Shown: positions 35,651 to 46,599, counted from the first letter of the stretch. The stretch is DNA of 64,000 nucleotides from Cephalotus follicularis (GCA_001972305.1 BDDD01005236.1:101756-165755); one strand, 5' to 3'. Numbers and translations: made by a program. The notes: generated by a model from the sequence alone, not told the origin.

Positions 35651-37939
35651 AAAAAAACAATATATAAAGTGATTTTTGGTGTGTGTATGACCTGTTACCC
35701 GATATATCATTATTCTGTTATAAAACTTTTTTTATATCTATTTTATTTTGACAAATGAAAATTTTTACTTTAAAATTTCATTAAACCTTAAAGATGTCTC
35801 TCAAACTCTAAACATAATATCCACAAAATTTGAATTATTTTCAATTTTTTCCATCCTAATTTATTAGTAGGACTTGTCGGTGTTTAAAGAGACATGTTTA
35901 AGGCGTAAGAACATTAGCGTATTAATGGGCGAAACGGAGTGATTTAGTTTATATTATTATCGTTTTTTATGAAAGCTTAAAACGCTCTTTGTGAAGATGA
36001 TAAGAATTTCAGAAGTTGTTAGGAATATTCAATAAAATAGTAAAATAAAATTGTAAAAAAGGTAATAAATAAAATAAAGTCTTAATCAACAAAATTGAAT
36101 TGACCAAATAACATGTAAAATTAAATATTATATTAATTTTTCAAATGAGTTGAACGATTGTTTTGCTTATAATTTTAAGATTTCTATTATGTTTAAGATT
36201 TTTTTCATATAAATTATAATTGAATGTTTATAATATTGTGCTTTTTATTTCGCTTAGATACGCACCTTCGCATTCGTATCTGCTCCAAGATTTGTTTAGG
36301 GTTTTAGTACGTCTAGGGTTTTATATACTCACAATCAAATTTGATTACAGTGTGACGGACGATTATTTGTTTTTGGTAAGTATGTGGACTCCGCATTTTC
36401 CTTTTAAACATATCATGCCGGTCACATATTTTGAGACGTGGAGCTCAACTCTTCTTTCAAAATCTGGAATGTTTATTGCTTACACTATGAGATTATGCCA
36501 CGACAGCAAGTGCTTTAGGGATGGCAATAAAGAAAGACGAATCCAATATGATATTTATTGTCTTCGTTCTCGTTTTTGTTAGTTTTATCTTCTTCTTTTT
36601 TCATCTTTGGTGGTTTTCATTATGGAATGATAAAGAATCCTCGTCTCCTCTCCTCCCTTGGTTATTAATAAACCTCTATCCTCGTTGTATATAACAAGAA
36701 AAATTATTCAACTCATTTTTTTGTGTTATAGTCTGATAGAAATAGGAGTGTTTGGATGGTGAGAAAGTGAAAGAAAATGCAAGAAAGTGAAAATGAAATG
36801 TAAATTCCCTGTTTTGAGTAGAGAAAAACTCCTTGAAATGAATCAGTGATTCGAGTACAACTGAATTAACCAACTATGACTAGCTAGAATAACAAACTAA
36901 TAACATACTCAGAGACTTCAAGTAATATAATCATCAAGCCATCCCGGGCCTCTTCACATCCCTCCTCCTCGTGATGCTTCAGTCCCTGGGTAATGTGTCA
37001 TCATCAATCTGTCCTTGATCCTCACGCATGGTCTCCATTTCTGTTTGTACCAATAGCACAGCTTGTACGGCTTCCTCATTCATTGCATACTCATCTTAAT
37101 AACAACTTAAAATAATAATTTAATATTTTTTCAACTATTATATATATGTACGAAGGTGTGTTTAAAAATGTATTATTATTTATAATTTATAAACATTGAT
37201 GGGTATAGGGAGGAGGAGAACCCCGCTTGCGATAATTGTTTTAATATCTGTGTCCGTCTTTATTCTAATTTATTGTGAATAATTCTTGACTCATGAAGGA
37301 TAATAACCATTAGATTCAATAAAATTCAAAAGTTTGGAGGTAAGGATGGTTATTCGATTGGGTGGTTCTCGATGGATACATGTATCGGTTTAGCAAACAG
37401 GTATAGTAACTCAATGGATATTCGAAATTATTTAATTTTATTTGAGTAAGAACATTTTAAATTTGTTGTTTAAAAATAACTTTTTACCATACTCGTTTAT
37501 AATTTAGATCACCTGATGGAAAACTCAGCATTGTCTAGCTATAAACTTTGGATCAAATATCAACACCGTAATAAGTGAGTTTTATTTATTAATTATTCTG
37601 ATATATGATATGATCCAAAGCCTATCACAAAGACAAAGCCTAATCCTACATTAAATAGAGACGATCTGTTTTCTACGCCGTTACCAGTCACCAATCCCAA
37701 CTCATTTCCCTTATCATCACCATAAATATAATACTACAAAATTGAAAAGCATGGCCGTCCTGGCAGTTGAAAAGACGCAAATAAAAAAGCATAACATAGC
37801 CGTCTTTTTTGTAAGTCTATCCAGTACCCCTAACCAAAGTGTGTTTTTGGTTGCTATCTTTACAAGAGAGAAAAGAAACTACATACATATTTTCATATTC
37901 ATTGGAGACGAGTTTAAGTAAAACTAAGACAACTAAGAG
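35651..37939. other. Upstream region of the second REM gene, copy B
   Basis: Homologous in order to 5305-6690, 16793-17310, 17900-18352 and 29561-30010, without the three Tat elements. About 36740-37100 has no partner in copy A. Its minus strand (about 36980-37100) gives a short acidic open stretch that resembles a retroelement linker and is probably a relic insertion. The stretch GTTTAGGGATGGCAATAAAG at 36515 marks the place where copy A carries the hAT-like insertion. Confidence 0.55.
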
Positions 37940-40900
37940 ATGACTAATCAACGTGGCAGGAGAGACGATGGCACGTTATTCACATCCAAAACACCACATT
38001 TTTTCAAGATAATTCTTGATGATACTGTCCAAGATGGAAAACTTGTAAGCTTTATTACCTACAAGTTTTTATGTTTTTAGTAATGTTTTTTCGTATCTTG
38101 CCAGAATGTTTATATATTCAGTGGTTTTCACGGTTTTTTTATTCTCAATTATTGGATTCTGTCTTTTCAATGATTACTGTTTACCACCTTTTCTTTTGAC
38201 TGAAAAAATTGTAGCAAATTTTTTCCTCACACTTTTTAAATAAAATCTCATACCTACCCGTACAGAAGTTGGACCAACCAGCTTAAAATTTGTATGATCC
38301 TCCTTGGATGTGTGCTATTAAACACTAATTATTTTCTGTCACTATGGCAAAATTTCAATGGGGATCGCTTTATAGTTTAGAGATTGCAATGTCCTTCATT
38401 GGTTATTTGTAGCGTGTTGTTTAGACCGGATGTATTGCAATCCAAACATGGAAAGCAATAGTGCACTAGCAGGATGTAAGCTATTGAGCATGATTTATGC
38501 TTATAATGTAGTGTCATGATATAAAGGAGGATATATATGTATCTGCTGATGTGCTATCTATCCTCCGCTACAGATCTATTTTACCCATCATATACTTTGA
38601 TGTTTTGTACAGGGGATTCCAAGATCATTTGTTAAAAAACATGGGAAAGATTTACCAAATTCAGTACTCCTCAAGGTCCCAAGTGGTGCAGAGTGGAAAG
38701 TCGAATTGAAAAGGTGTGATGGAGAGGTTTGGCTGCAAAATGGCTGGAAAGAATTTGCAAAATATTACTTTGTAGGCTTTGGTCACTTGCTAGTTTTTAG
38801 ATATGAGCAAAATTCCTACTTCAGTGTGGTCATCTTTGATCCGAGTTGTTCAGAGATAAGATATTCATACACTACCACACACCGTGAGGATCACTCCAAT
38901 AGAGACAAAAATCTCAAAGAACCCGAGAAGGAAGAAACCGGCGATGATATCTCTGTCGAAATCTTGGAATCTCCATGCCCAAAAACAAGAATGAGATCAC
39001 CATTATCGTGTCCTAGGCCGTATAAGGTTATGAGATCCAATTCAACTGATAAAATTAATAGTACTCATAAGTTAAATACTTCTTCAGAATTAAGACACAA
39101 AGAAACACATGCAAAGGGGGAGGATGTTAAGCAATTCAAGAGCGAATTGAAATCACAATGTTATGTCCAAGAACTTGGAGGTATGCAATTTTTTGAAATG
39201 TTTTTTGCTTCAATTATTTACTTATCTACTAATGGTCCAATCTTGGAGCTCAGAGCTTATAGCTGAAGTCACATTTTATCCTCATTTTGCTTAATTTTAA
39301 CATAATTAGGTTATTTTGTGAAAGAAGGTGGTGAAGGCACGAATACTTACCGTAGAGGTCCAAGAAGTGAGATTCTTGAGATAATGCAACCAATAAGTGC
39401 TGTTGAAAAGGCTGAACATTTTCAGAGGGCTTATGCTTACAAATCTGATAATCCTCTTTTTGCTGTTATCATGCAACCATCATGTGTTAAACATCGCTAT
39501 GAATTGGTAAGCTTTCAATTAAAAACTTGCTAGATCCATCACAAGTTGCACTTAACTTAAAATTTCAAAATGCAATAGTTATTGGGAGTCTGTTTTTAAC
39601 AGAGACTAGAAATGTGATCATTTTCTGTCTTGGTGGACACAGTATCTACCGTCAGCAATTTCCAAGAAATATTTTACCAAGGAGCAAGGTGATGTATTCC
39701 TCTACAATCCTGATGGCAAGACCTGGTCTGGTAATTACATAGTTCGAACTTCCAGTCATGGTCGTGCAAGACTCGGTCGTATTTGGAGGGTATTCGCTGA
39801 AGACAATCATTTGAATGTTGGTGATGTTTGCGTCTTTGAGCTGATCAAGGGCACTGAAATCTCAATGAAAGTGTTTATTTTCCGAATGGCTGAAGAAACA
39901 GATTGTCACCTGTCACCTAGTAAGTTTGGAAGCTGTTAACAACTTTATTTGCTTATTTAAACTGTTAAACTTCAACAATCTGCTAATCCATTGTACCAAC
40001 ACAACTTTCCTTGTTTTACTTTATCAAACCTGTTGATATTTTGTTGTATCAGCTACTGGGAGTGAGGGTAATCAATTCAAACCTATGAGAAGCTTGTCTA
40101 ATGAAATTGATTCTGATTTTATTAACAAAGGGGATGCTGGAATTTCAAGCTCTCTCAACCAGTTTACAGCTCAAGGATTTAAGCTTCCTCAAGTGCCAAA
40201 AATTGAAAATAGTAAGTCATTGACATTGTTCAAACAAATCTCATACTCGGAGTTAAGGAAAAGCATATATTTATTTGTCACTGACATGATGCAGGAAACA
40301 TAAAACAAGTGAAATGTGAAGAGAGACCTAGCAGGCTGTGCAATCAAAGGTCTTCATGTACAAGTGTTCCTACTCCTAGAGCTCTTGCAGCTGCCACAGA
40401 GTTCATCTCAGAGTACCCTTTCTTCAAAAAAGTTGTCCAGCCGTCTCATCTAAGTAAATGCAATGTGGTAAGGTCATAAGGGAAAAAAAGCCATATTAGT
40501 CCTACAAGCATTTCAAACAATCATCTTTATCATTAAATTTGATTATGCTTTACTAAGGTATTTGCATCAGTTTCCTCCATGACAACATGAACTATAAGGA
40601 AATATTGTTTGCCGAATATGCTGGTTTCACTCTAAGCAGCTATTCATACTTAGTACCTTATATGGTCATCTTGTTAGATACAAGCATAATTATGTACTAT
40701 AAATTGGACACACATCTATAGATTAATCTCTCTCTCTCTCTCTTTTTTGAATCTGTAGTAACAATGGGCAATCTTCAAAGGATTTTTGTTTTCTATCCTC
40801 AATGTTTTGAATCGTAATCGCACTGATCCAACTTCTACTTTCTGCAGACTGTGGGACATGAGTTTATTAAGATGTTAAACCAACAAATTGGTGAACAAAA

Positions 40901-41093
40901 TGTGACACTTCAGATTGCAGAAAGATCTTGGCCAGTGAAGTTGATTTGCTATCCAAAACATGGGAAACTATCTAAGGGTTGGTTACAATTTGCTCGGGAA
41001 AATTCTCTGCGACTAGGAGATGTTTGTATTTTCGAGTTGATTAAGAGAGATGAAGCAGTATTCAAAGTCTTTATAATCAGAGGTGATGGTTAA
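37940..41093 (+). CDS. REM-type transcription factor with three B3 domains (copy B)
   Basis: Exons: 37940-38044, 38613-39180, 39310-39506, 39643-39919, 40053-40211, 40295-40467, 40848-41093; 1725 nt, 574 aa. B3 domains are at about residues 18-117, 272-372 and 476-574. Exons 2, 3 and 4 have exactly the same lengths as in the neighbour (568, 197, 277 nt) and the proteins are very similar there. The third domain of the neighbour is absent: the single linker exon (40053-40211) begins like exon 5 and ends like exon 7 of copy A. The equivalent of the GC donor is a normal GT here (40212). All junctions keep frame. The last intron contains the left boundary (40594) of the 5.1-kb duplication. Confidence 0.85.
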
Positions 41094-41355
41094 ATGCTTG
41101 TTGATTACAGCTATATGTGTGGGATCATTTTGTAGTACTCACAACTTAGATAGATCCAATATGGGCCATGTTGAGAAATTTCATTGTCCTCTTTAATGGG
41201 AATTTTTGTTATGATTAGGAAGGGCAGTGAACTGCCCCAGGAAATGCTAATCTTATAGTTTTAGCTTTAGCTTTAGTGTTAGTGTCTACTTTTATTTGTT
41301 GTAGTGTTAGTGCCCAGGGAAATTGCCAGGTGTCGTGAACCCAATAACTGCATCA

Positions 41356-41362
41356 TATATAA
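41356..41362 (+). promoter_or_regulatory. Candidate TATA box of acetyltransferase gene, unit 1
   Basis: TATATAA stands 120 bases before the preferred start at 41476. It supports the downstream ATG, because a start at 41323 would lie upstream of the promoter. Confidence 0.4.
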
Positions 41363-41475
41363 TCCTTACCAATATCCTTCAAGGGACAATAATTAACAGC
41401 CACAATCTATCAATTGAATTTAACAAAAACATCATTTTCAACTCCCAAATCTCTCATCTCCATTTCTCCAAAGCA

Positions 41476-42012
41476 ATGCTGCTAAGTGGTATCACCTCCA
41501 CTCCACCACTGTCAATCCGCCGCCTCAACAAGGCCACCACCGTGACATCTCAACAACTGACAATCTCCGACGAGGTCCTGGAATCCCGAGGCTTCGTCCT
41601 CCGGAGAACGACGGAGAAACTAAACCTGGATCACCTGAACTCCATATTCGTAGCGGTGGGGTTCCCGAAGCGTGAGCCGGAGAGGATAAGGCTGGCCTTG
41701 GAGCACACAGAGTCCCTCCTGTGGGTGCACGACAAGAGGAGCTCGAGGCCTGTGGCGTTCGCGCGTGCCACGGGGGACGGAGTCTTCAACGCCATCATAT
41801 GGGACGTGGTTGTGGACCCCTCTTTTCAAGGGATTGGCTTGGGGAAGGCTGTGGTGGAGAGGTTGGTGGCGGAGTTGCTGGGCAAAGGGATTGTTAATAT
41901 CGCTTTGTATTCTGAGCCCAAGGTTTTGGGCTTTTACAGGCCTTTGGGCTTTGTGGCTGATCCTGATGGGATTAAGGGCATGGTGTATTCTAGAAAACAC
42001 AAAAAAAACTAG
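41476..42012 (+). CDS. GNAT-family N-acetyltransferase, plastid type (unit 1)
   Basis: Single-exon gene, 178 aa from the ATG at 41476. The open frame continues upstream to 41323, but the preferred start gives a Ser/Thr/Arg-rich N-terminus of about 35 residues like a plastid transit peptide, and a TATA box lies between the two. The GNAT fold follows: VAFARATGDG and IWDVVVDP strands, then the acetyl-CoA loop QGIGLG (motif A, R/Q-x-x-G-x-G/A), then NIALYSEP and GFYRPLGF. From memory this resembles the plant plastid GNAT1/GNAT3 group, which acetylates protein N-termini or lysines and in some reports serotonin; substrate not determinable. GC-rich coding against AT-rich surroundings. Protein identical to 46600-47136. 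Confidence 0.85.
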   Translation: MLLSGITSTPPLSIRRLNKATTVTSQQLTISDEVLESRGFVLRRTTEKLNLDHLNSIFVAVGFPKREPERIRLALEHTESLLWVHDKRSSRPVAFARATGDGVFNAIIWDVVVDPSFQGIGLGKAVVERLVAELLGKGIVNIALYSEPKVLGFYRPLGFVADPDGIKGMVYSRKHKKN

Positions 42013-43137
42013 GCGATATCAAATCTATACATATTATCATTTCTGTTTGATTTTGTGTGGTAATTTATTATACATTACCATGCTTTATGTTTATGGGTTT
42101 ATGGTTATTCTACTTGTTCAATATGTAACATTTAGTCCAATTGAAATTGATACATGTCAAAAGCATTTGGTTTTTATGCAATCCAAAACATTGATGAATA
42201 TATTATATATATATTTTTTATTTTCTTCCCCTTAAATCCACTTAAAGTAAAATAAGAATCCTTGTGATTATGGATATAAATGGTAAATGGATGGGGTAAA
42301 AGTTGTGTCTCATTGAAAAGAAAAGAATAAAAAAAGAAAGAGTTAGATGTTCTGTAATTATTTGAATTTTACTTGGTTTAATAGTAAGGACTTAGTGGTG
42401 TCTTAGATTCAATTATTTGGGATTGTGAGATTATGTTTGGGAGTTTGTTAGTGAAAAGAAGGAAATGGATAGTTAAATTTGTGTATAATCCAACAACTTG
42501 TTTTTTAAAACAAATTCAACGTTGACAATTTTAAGAACTGAAAAATTTCTTGGGGGGTTTTATTCATCAACCTATGGGGGAATATTTGCTACATCATCTT
42601 TGACTGATTACATTCTACAAGCGAGCCTCACAAAGGACCATAAATGCCTCTAGGCACTTCAAAGCCTCTGTTTCAGATGGGATAGCAATTTGTGTTTGCA
42701 ACTTGTTCTTTTGTACATCTTTAGGGGCTCCTGCAAGAATCAAAATTACTCAAGAGATTACTATATGCCACTCCTTGCAAGTTAAATCACACAAAATTTA
42801 TTCACAAGGATACCCCCTAAATTATTCAGATGAAATTGCAAGGTGGAAATCTTTTTGCATGTGAAAATGAGAAAGAAAAGCACAAAGTTAATTACTAGGC
42901 AATTCGATATGACCAAAGATTTTTTTTTTTTTTTTTTGGAAAAGTTCAGGATATGACCAAAGATTGTTAGCGCAAGGATTACAGATATTATGTTGGAATG
43001 AAATAATATGTTTGGTAAAGTTTAGTATTTTGCCTTTGCTTTGCATTAGTGGGTTTACATCATTAAATCAAGCAAAATGTAAATCAATTTACAAAAAGAT
43101 TGTTTGTTAATGAAAGAATGAATGTATGGGGTATACC
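42013..43137. other. Spacer after acetyltransferase gene, unit 1
   Basis: AT-rich; the 3' UTR of the acetyltransferase is probably within the first few hundred bases. A minus-strand exon-like stretch is at 42615-42730 and a poly-T run near 42920-42938. The same holds for 47137-48261. Confidence 0.5.
42615..42730 (-). other. Exon-like minus-strand stretch, unit 1
   Basis: Read on minus, a splice acceptor (TTCTTGCAG) is followed by 38 open codons ending in TAG, with a peptide containing IAIPSETEALKCLEAFMVLC. It looks like a last exon but needs one base from a previous exon, and I could not find a donor in the right phase in the micro-ORF at 43138-43281. It could be a relic exon or chance. Copied at 47739-47854. 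Confidence 0.3.
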
Positions 43138-43281
43138 TTAATTCAAGGGGACATTCTTGGCGTTGTGGAGGAAAGCAGCCGAGCAAAGAATGAAAGCAAT
43201 GAAAGCGAAAATACCCAAACCGATCATCAAGGAAATGCCTGCCACCACCAAATCTACTATGCTCTGCAAACTTAATCCCAT
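43138..43281 (-). CDS. 47-aa membrane microprotein (unit 1)
   Basis: Minus-strand ORF from ATG (43281) to TAA (43138). Residues about 11-38 are one hydrophobic membrane span (contains MIGLGIFAFIAFILCSAAFL), followed by a short polar tail HNAKNVPLN. The coding strand is richer in G and C than the flanks. I do not recognise a named family, though the composition is typical of small conserved plant transmembrane proteins. The bases before codon 7 also read as a splice acceptor (TTTGCAG), so this could be the last exon of a longer gene. Identical copy at 48262-48405. Confidence 0.45.
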   Translation of the reverse strand: MGLSLQSIVDLVVAGISLMIGLGIFAFIAFILCSAAFLHNAKNVPLN

Positions 43282-45421
43282 TAATATCAGCATCTTTTTA
43301 CCTTATATATATATTTCCACACCACTGAAATGAATTGGGATTTTTCTATCAGATTTCTTAGACTTGAAAAATGGGATCACTAACTACTCTTATTTGTGGC
43401 TGGCTGGATAGTTCTTTTTATTGAGTGTTGAAACACTCGATTCCAAATATTTGTGGGCTTTGGGCTTTTCCTTTCAGTCAAGAGATAAGACTAGGAAGTT
43501 TAGAAGTTCAAAAACTTCAATAGCTTTTCTGTATTTAACTTTTTTACTGTTACCTCTATTCTATTTGTATATTTTTAGGTTGATATGATACTACGTCAAA
43601 ACAAGGAATATTTCCCTTATCAATCATGGTCTTTAGAGAACCAATAAAACCTTCACAAAATTCATCAACAACGGGAGGCGAGATTGTCCCCACTTTTTAT
43701 TTTGTTGTTATTAGCAGGAGCATCTCTTGAAGCTAGCAAGGAGTTGCATATTTTTCTAGTCTACAATAAAATTTCATGTTTGTGCACATTTTTTGTCTAT
43801 CTTCTTGGGCCAATTGTCAAATTCATGAGTGACAAAGTCATAATCGATTATCTTGGAATCTAATTGTGATCTTACATGTAAAATTACGATAATGAATAAG
43901 CTACTCTTTAAAACAAATACATATATCAAATTTATGCAAGCTGGTATTCTGTCTTGGGTTCGATTTTCTCGAAAGGATTTCCAATTATACCAAAAAATTA
44001 TTGCTTTTCATTTCCATTGAATACTCTCTCCCCTTCCATCTCCTATGAATTATATTTATTTATGTATTCATTTCTCATATCAGATTTCCATCACATTTGA
44101 ATTCAATAAACTAATTATCAGATTTTTTTTTTATTCCGTGAACATTGATCTCAAGGCCTTTCCACATAAATGTTTCTTGTGGTCAATTATAAAACAACTC
44201 TATATCAATGTACCTCAACACAAATTTGACAAAGTTAATAATCATTACATGCATGTATGCAAATCTTTTAGTCTATACATGAACTTTTTGGAATAATATC
44301 AAGTTATTAACCCATGATTTTCCCATACATCTTATCAGTGTACATATGCTTTAGTTCTCTTACAACACTATCCCCCTTGATATGGCTCTGTCCCCTGTAC
44401 TGCTGCTGCTGGAAAGTTCATCCTCCACCATCAGCTAATTTGTTATTATAGCAACATGCAAAAACATTATCCCCTTGGTAGATGTACTACTAGATTCTTT
44501 CCGGGCAGGGTGTCATTGGTCTTTGAACTTCTTGGAATTGGCAATATCTCCAAGCAACATTTGACTTCTACCTGCTCCAATGTCATATGCGGCACATGAT
44601 AATGTTTGCATCCATGGCCCAGGATTTGACTGAAAACTCAGTCGTGTGAATGCATTTTCAAATGCAAACATGTGTAGCATCTTATAACATGCACTGGAAC
44701 TTCAATCCCATTAGTCTAAGTACTTAATTAATCTGCTGCCAAACCGTTTCTACACAAATCTTTTTCAACGCGGCCTTAAGAACTATTTATGCAGATTATG
44801 TACGTATGATTGTACGGGGGATTTGATGTTTCATGTTTAAGGCCTACATGTCCATATCCAAAATCTTGTTGTAGTTTCATTTCATGTATAGTTTATCACA
44901 TTGTATCTTTGTTGGATCCATTATTATAGCTGCGGACACAACATTTTCATTCGGTAGGGGCAAATAAATAAATAAATATGTAGTATTTAAAATTTAAGTT
45001 TAATTGTAAACTACAAAACATCTGTCATGACAATGAACTTCTTATTTACTACTTAAAAATTAAGCTTAGCCAGCTCTTCATCTAATCTAATTGCTTATTA
45101 CATTATATGACTATGCTCAAGTCAATGATATATAATTAGTTAAACTGAATAATGTAAATCTGAATAATAATGTTTGTTGATGAAAATAAACAAAGAAACG
45201 GTTGTTATGATATCGATAAGTTGTGATGTTTTCAAGAGAAGTCAGAAGCCATTGACTCCAAGTTGGGCATTGACAATGCTTTGACTTTTTGATGCTTTAT
45301 TTCAATGCTCATTCATGGAGCATGCCTAATTACTCTTCACCCATAAGAGAAAATCACCAGTCACTAACTATAACTACTGCCCACTTCTCGAAACAATTTC
45401 CTAGGCTTGCTTACTTCACCC
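43282..45421. other. Spacer and phytosulfokine promoter region, unit 1
   Basis: AT-rich, with no recognised gene apart from the small minus-strand ORF at 44513-44680. The last kilobase should hold the promoter of the phytosulfokine gene. A W-box-like cluster around 45259-45298 (TTGACTCC, TTGACAATG, TTTGACTTTTTGA) is the only regulatory-looking feature; such TTGAC cores bind WRKY factors, but this is inference. Confidence 0.4.
44513..44680 (-). other. Unassigned 55-codon minus-strand ORF (unit 1)
   Basis: ATG (44680) to TGA (44513). The peptide contains RLSFQSNPGPWMQTLSCAAY and a Lys-rich end. Composition is balanced rather than AT-driven, which is why I list it. No family recognised; it may be a relic exon. 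Copied at 49637-49804. Confidence 0.2.
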
Positions 45422-45428
45422 TATATAG
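45422..45428 (+). promoter_or_regulatory. TATA box of phytosulfokine copy 1
   Basis: TATATAG 56 bases before the start codon. Same in the complete gene at 50553. Confidence 0.55.
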
Positions 45429-45477
45429 CTTTCTATCTTTATGCTAAAGACTCGTGTTTAAAGTTTAGACACTCAAT

Positions 45478-45759
45478 ATGGCAAAAAGCCTTGCTTTTTT
45501 CATCTTGGCTCTCCTCTTACTATCAAGTGCACAACGTAGAACGGTATCAACCATCACTAGGCCAGAATCTGACCCACAGGCTGTAAGTTTGCTCTCATAA
45601 GAATTGTGTAATTGATTGAGTTTTGGTGACAGTGTGATTATGGTTGTTTGTCTTTTTGGGCTATAGGAGGATTCAAGCATCGAGGATGATGAATGCAGAG
45701 GATTAAAAGGTGAAGAAATAAGGAAATATTGTTTGCCGAATATGCTGGTTTCACTCTAA
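45478..45759 (+). pseudogene. PSK: Phytosulfokine precursor lacking the hormone core (unit 1)
   Basis: Exon 1 at 45478-45582 encodes the signal peptide and pro-region as in the complete gene. The intron is 45583-45666. Exon 2 follows the gene for 17 codons (45667-45717) and then crosses the duplication junction into REM intron sequence: 13 foreign codons and a stop at 45757-45759. The predicted 65-aa product keeps the signal peptide and one conserved Cys (DDEC) but has no YIYTQ, so it cannot yield phytosulfokine. The promoter and TATA box are intact, so it may still be transcribed. If exon 2 were skipped, exon 1 (phase 0) would join in frame to the orphan REM exon at 45972. Confidence 0.85.
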
Positions 45760-45971
45760 GCAGCTATTCATACTTAGTACCTTATATGGTCATCTTGTTA
45801 GATACAAGCATAATTATGTACTATAAATTGGACACACATCTATAGATTAATCTCTCTCTCTCTCTCTTTTTTGAATCTGTAGTAACAATGGGCAATCTTC
45901 AAAGGATTTTTGTTTTCTATCCTCAATGTTTTGAATCGTAATCGCACTGATCCAACTTCTACTTTCTGCAG

Positions 45972-46217
45972 ACTGTGGGACATGAGTTTATTAAGATGTT
46001 AAACCAACAAATTGGTGAACAAAATGTGACACTTCAGATTGCAGAAAGATCTTGGCCAGTGAAGTTGATTTGCTATCCAAAACATGGGAAACTATCTAAG
46101 GGTTGGTTACAATTTGCTCGGGAAAATTCTCTGCGACTAGGAGATGTTTGTATTTTCGAGTTGATTAAGAGAGATGAAGCAGTATTCAAAGTCTTTATAA
46201 TCAGAGGTGATGGTTAA
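45972..46217 (+). pseudogene. Orphan last exon of the second REM gene (unit 2)
   Basis: Identical to 40848-41093: splice acceptor CTGCAG, 81 codons of the C-terminal part of the last B3 domain, and a stop. The other six exons are not in the repeated unit. The first strands of the domain are encoded in the missing exon, so it is only a partial B3 fold. It lies 212 bases after the stop of the truncated phytosulfokine copy. Confidence 0.9.
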
Positions 46218-46479
46218 ATGCTTGTTGATTACAGCTATATGTGTGGGATCATTTTGTAGTACTCACAACTTAGATAGATCCAATATGGGCCATGTTGAGA
46301 AATTTCATTGTCCTCTTTAATGGGAATTTTTGTTATGATTAGGAAGGGCAGTGAACTGCCCCAGGAAATGCTAATCTTATAGTTTTAGCTTTAGCTTTAG
46401 TGTTAGTGTCTACTTTTATTTGTTGTAGTGTTAGTGCCCAGGGAAATTGCCAGGTGTCGTGAACCCAATAACTGCATCA

Positions 46480-46486
46480 TATATAA
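46480..46486 (+). promoter_or_regulatory. Candidate TATA box of acetyltransferase gene, unit 2
   Basis: Copy of 41356-41362, 120 bases before the preferred start. The whole upstream region as far as the REM exon is identical. Confidence 0.4.
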
Positions 46487-46599
46487 TCCTTACCAATATC
46501 CTTCAAGGGACAATAATTAACAGCCACAATCTATCAATTGAATTTAACAAAAACATCATTTTCAACTCCCAAATCTCTCATCTCCATTTCTCCAAAGCA

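Larger units (their letters stand above)
40594..45717. repeat. 5.1-kb tandem duplication, unit 1
   Basis: This 5124-bp unit is repeated directly at 45718-50848. It starts in the last intron of the second REM gene and contains that gene's last exon, an acetyltransferase gene, a minus-strand micro-ORF, and a phytosulfokine gene as far as its second exon. By eye I found four substitutions and one 7-bp indel, all in the last 700 bp of the unit. The junction 45717/45718 has no shared bases, as in end joining. Confidence 0.95.

Noticed and set aside
36220-36582. 120-codon plus-strand ORF upstream of REM copy B
   Set aside because: The homologous sequence in copy A is not open, and it lies in AT-rich non-coding sequence.
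41323-41475. Longer acetyltransferase reading frame starting at 41323 (229 aa)
   Set aside because: The extra 51 residues are Asn/Ile-rich, like translated AT-rich leader, and a TATA box (41356) lies inside them. The ATG at 41476 gives a normal transit peptide.
41620-42000. 126-codon minus-strand ORF opposite the acetyltransferase
   Set aside because: Shadow of a GC-rich coding region; composition mirrors the sense codons.
44045-44296. 83-codon plus-strand ORF (copy at 49169)
   Set aside because: Phe/Ile/Tyr/Lys-rich, as expected from random AT-rich DNA; no domain, start or promoter evidence.
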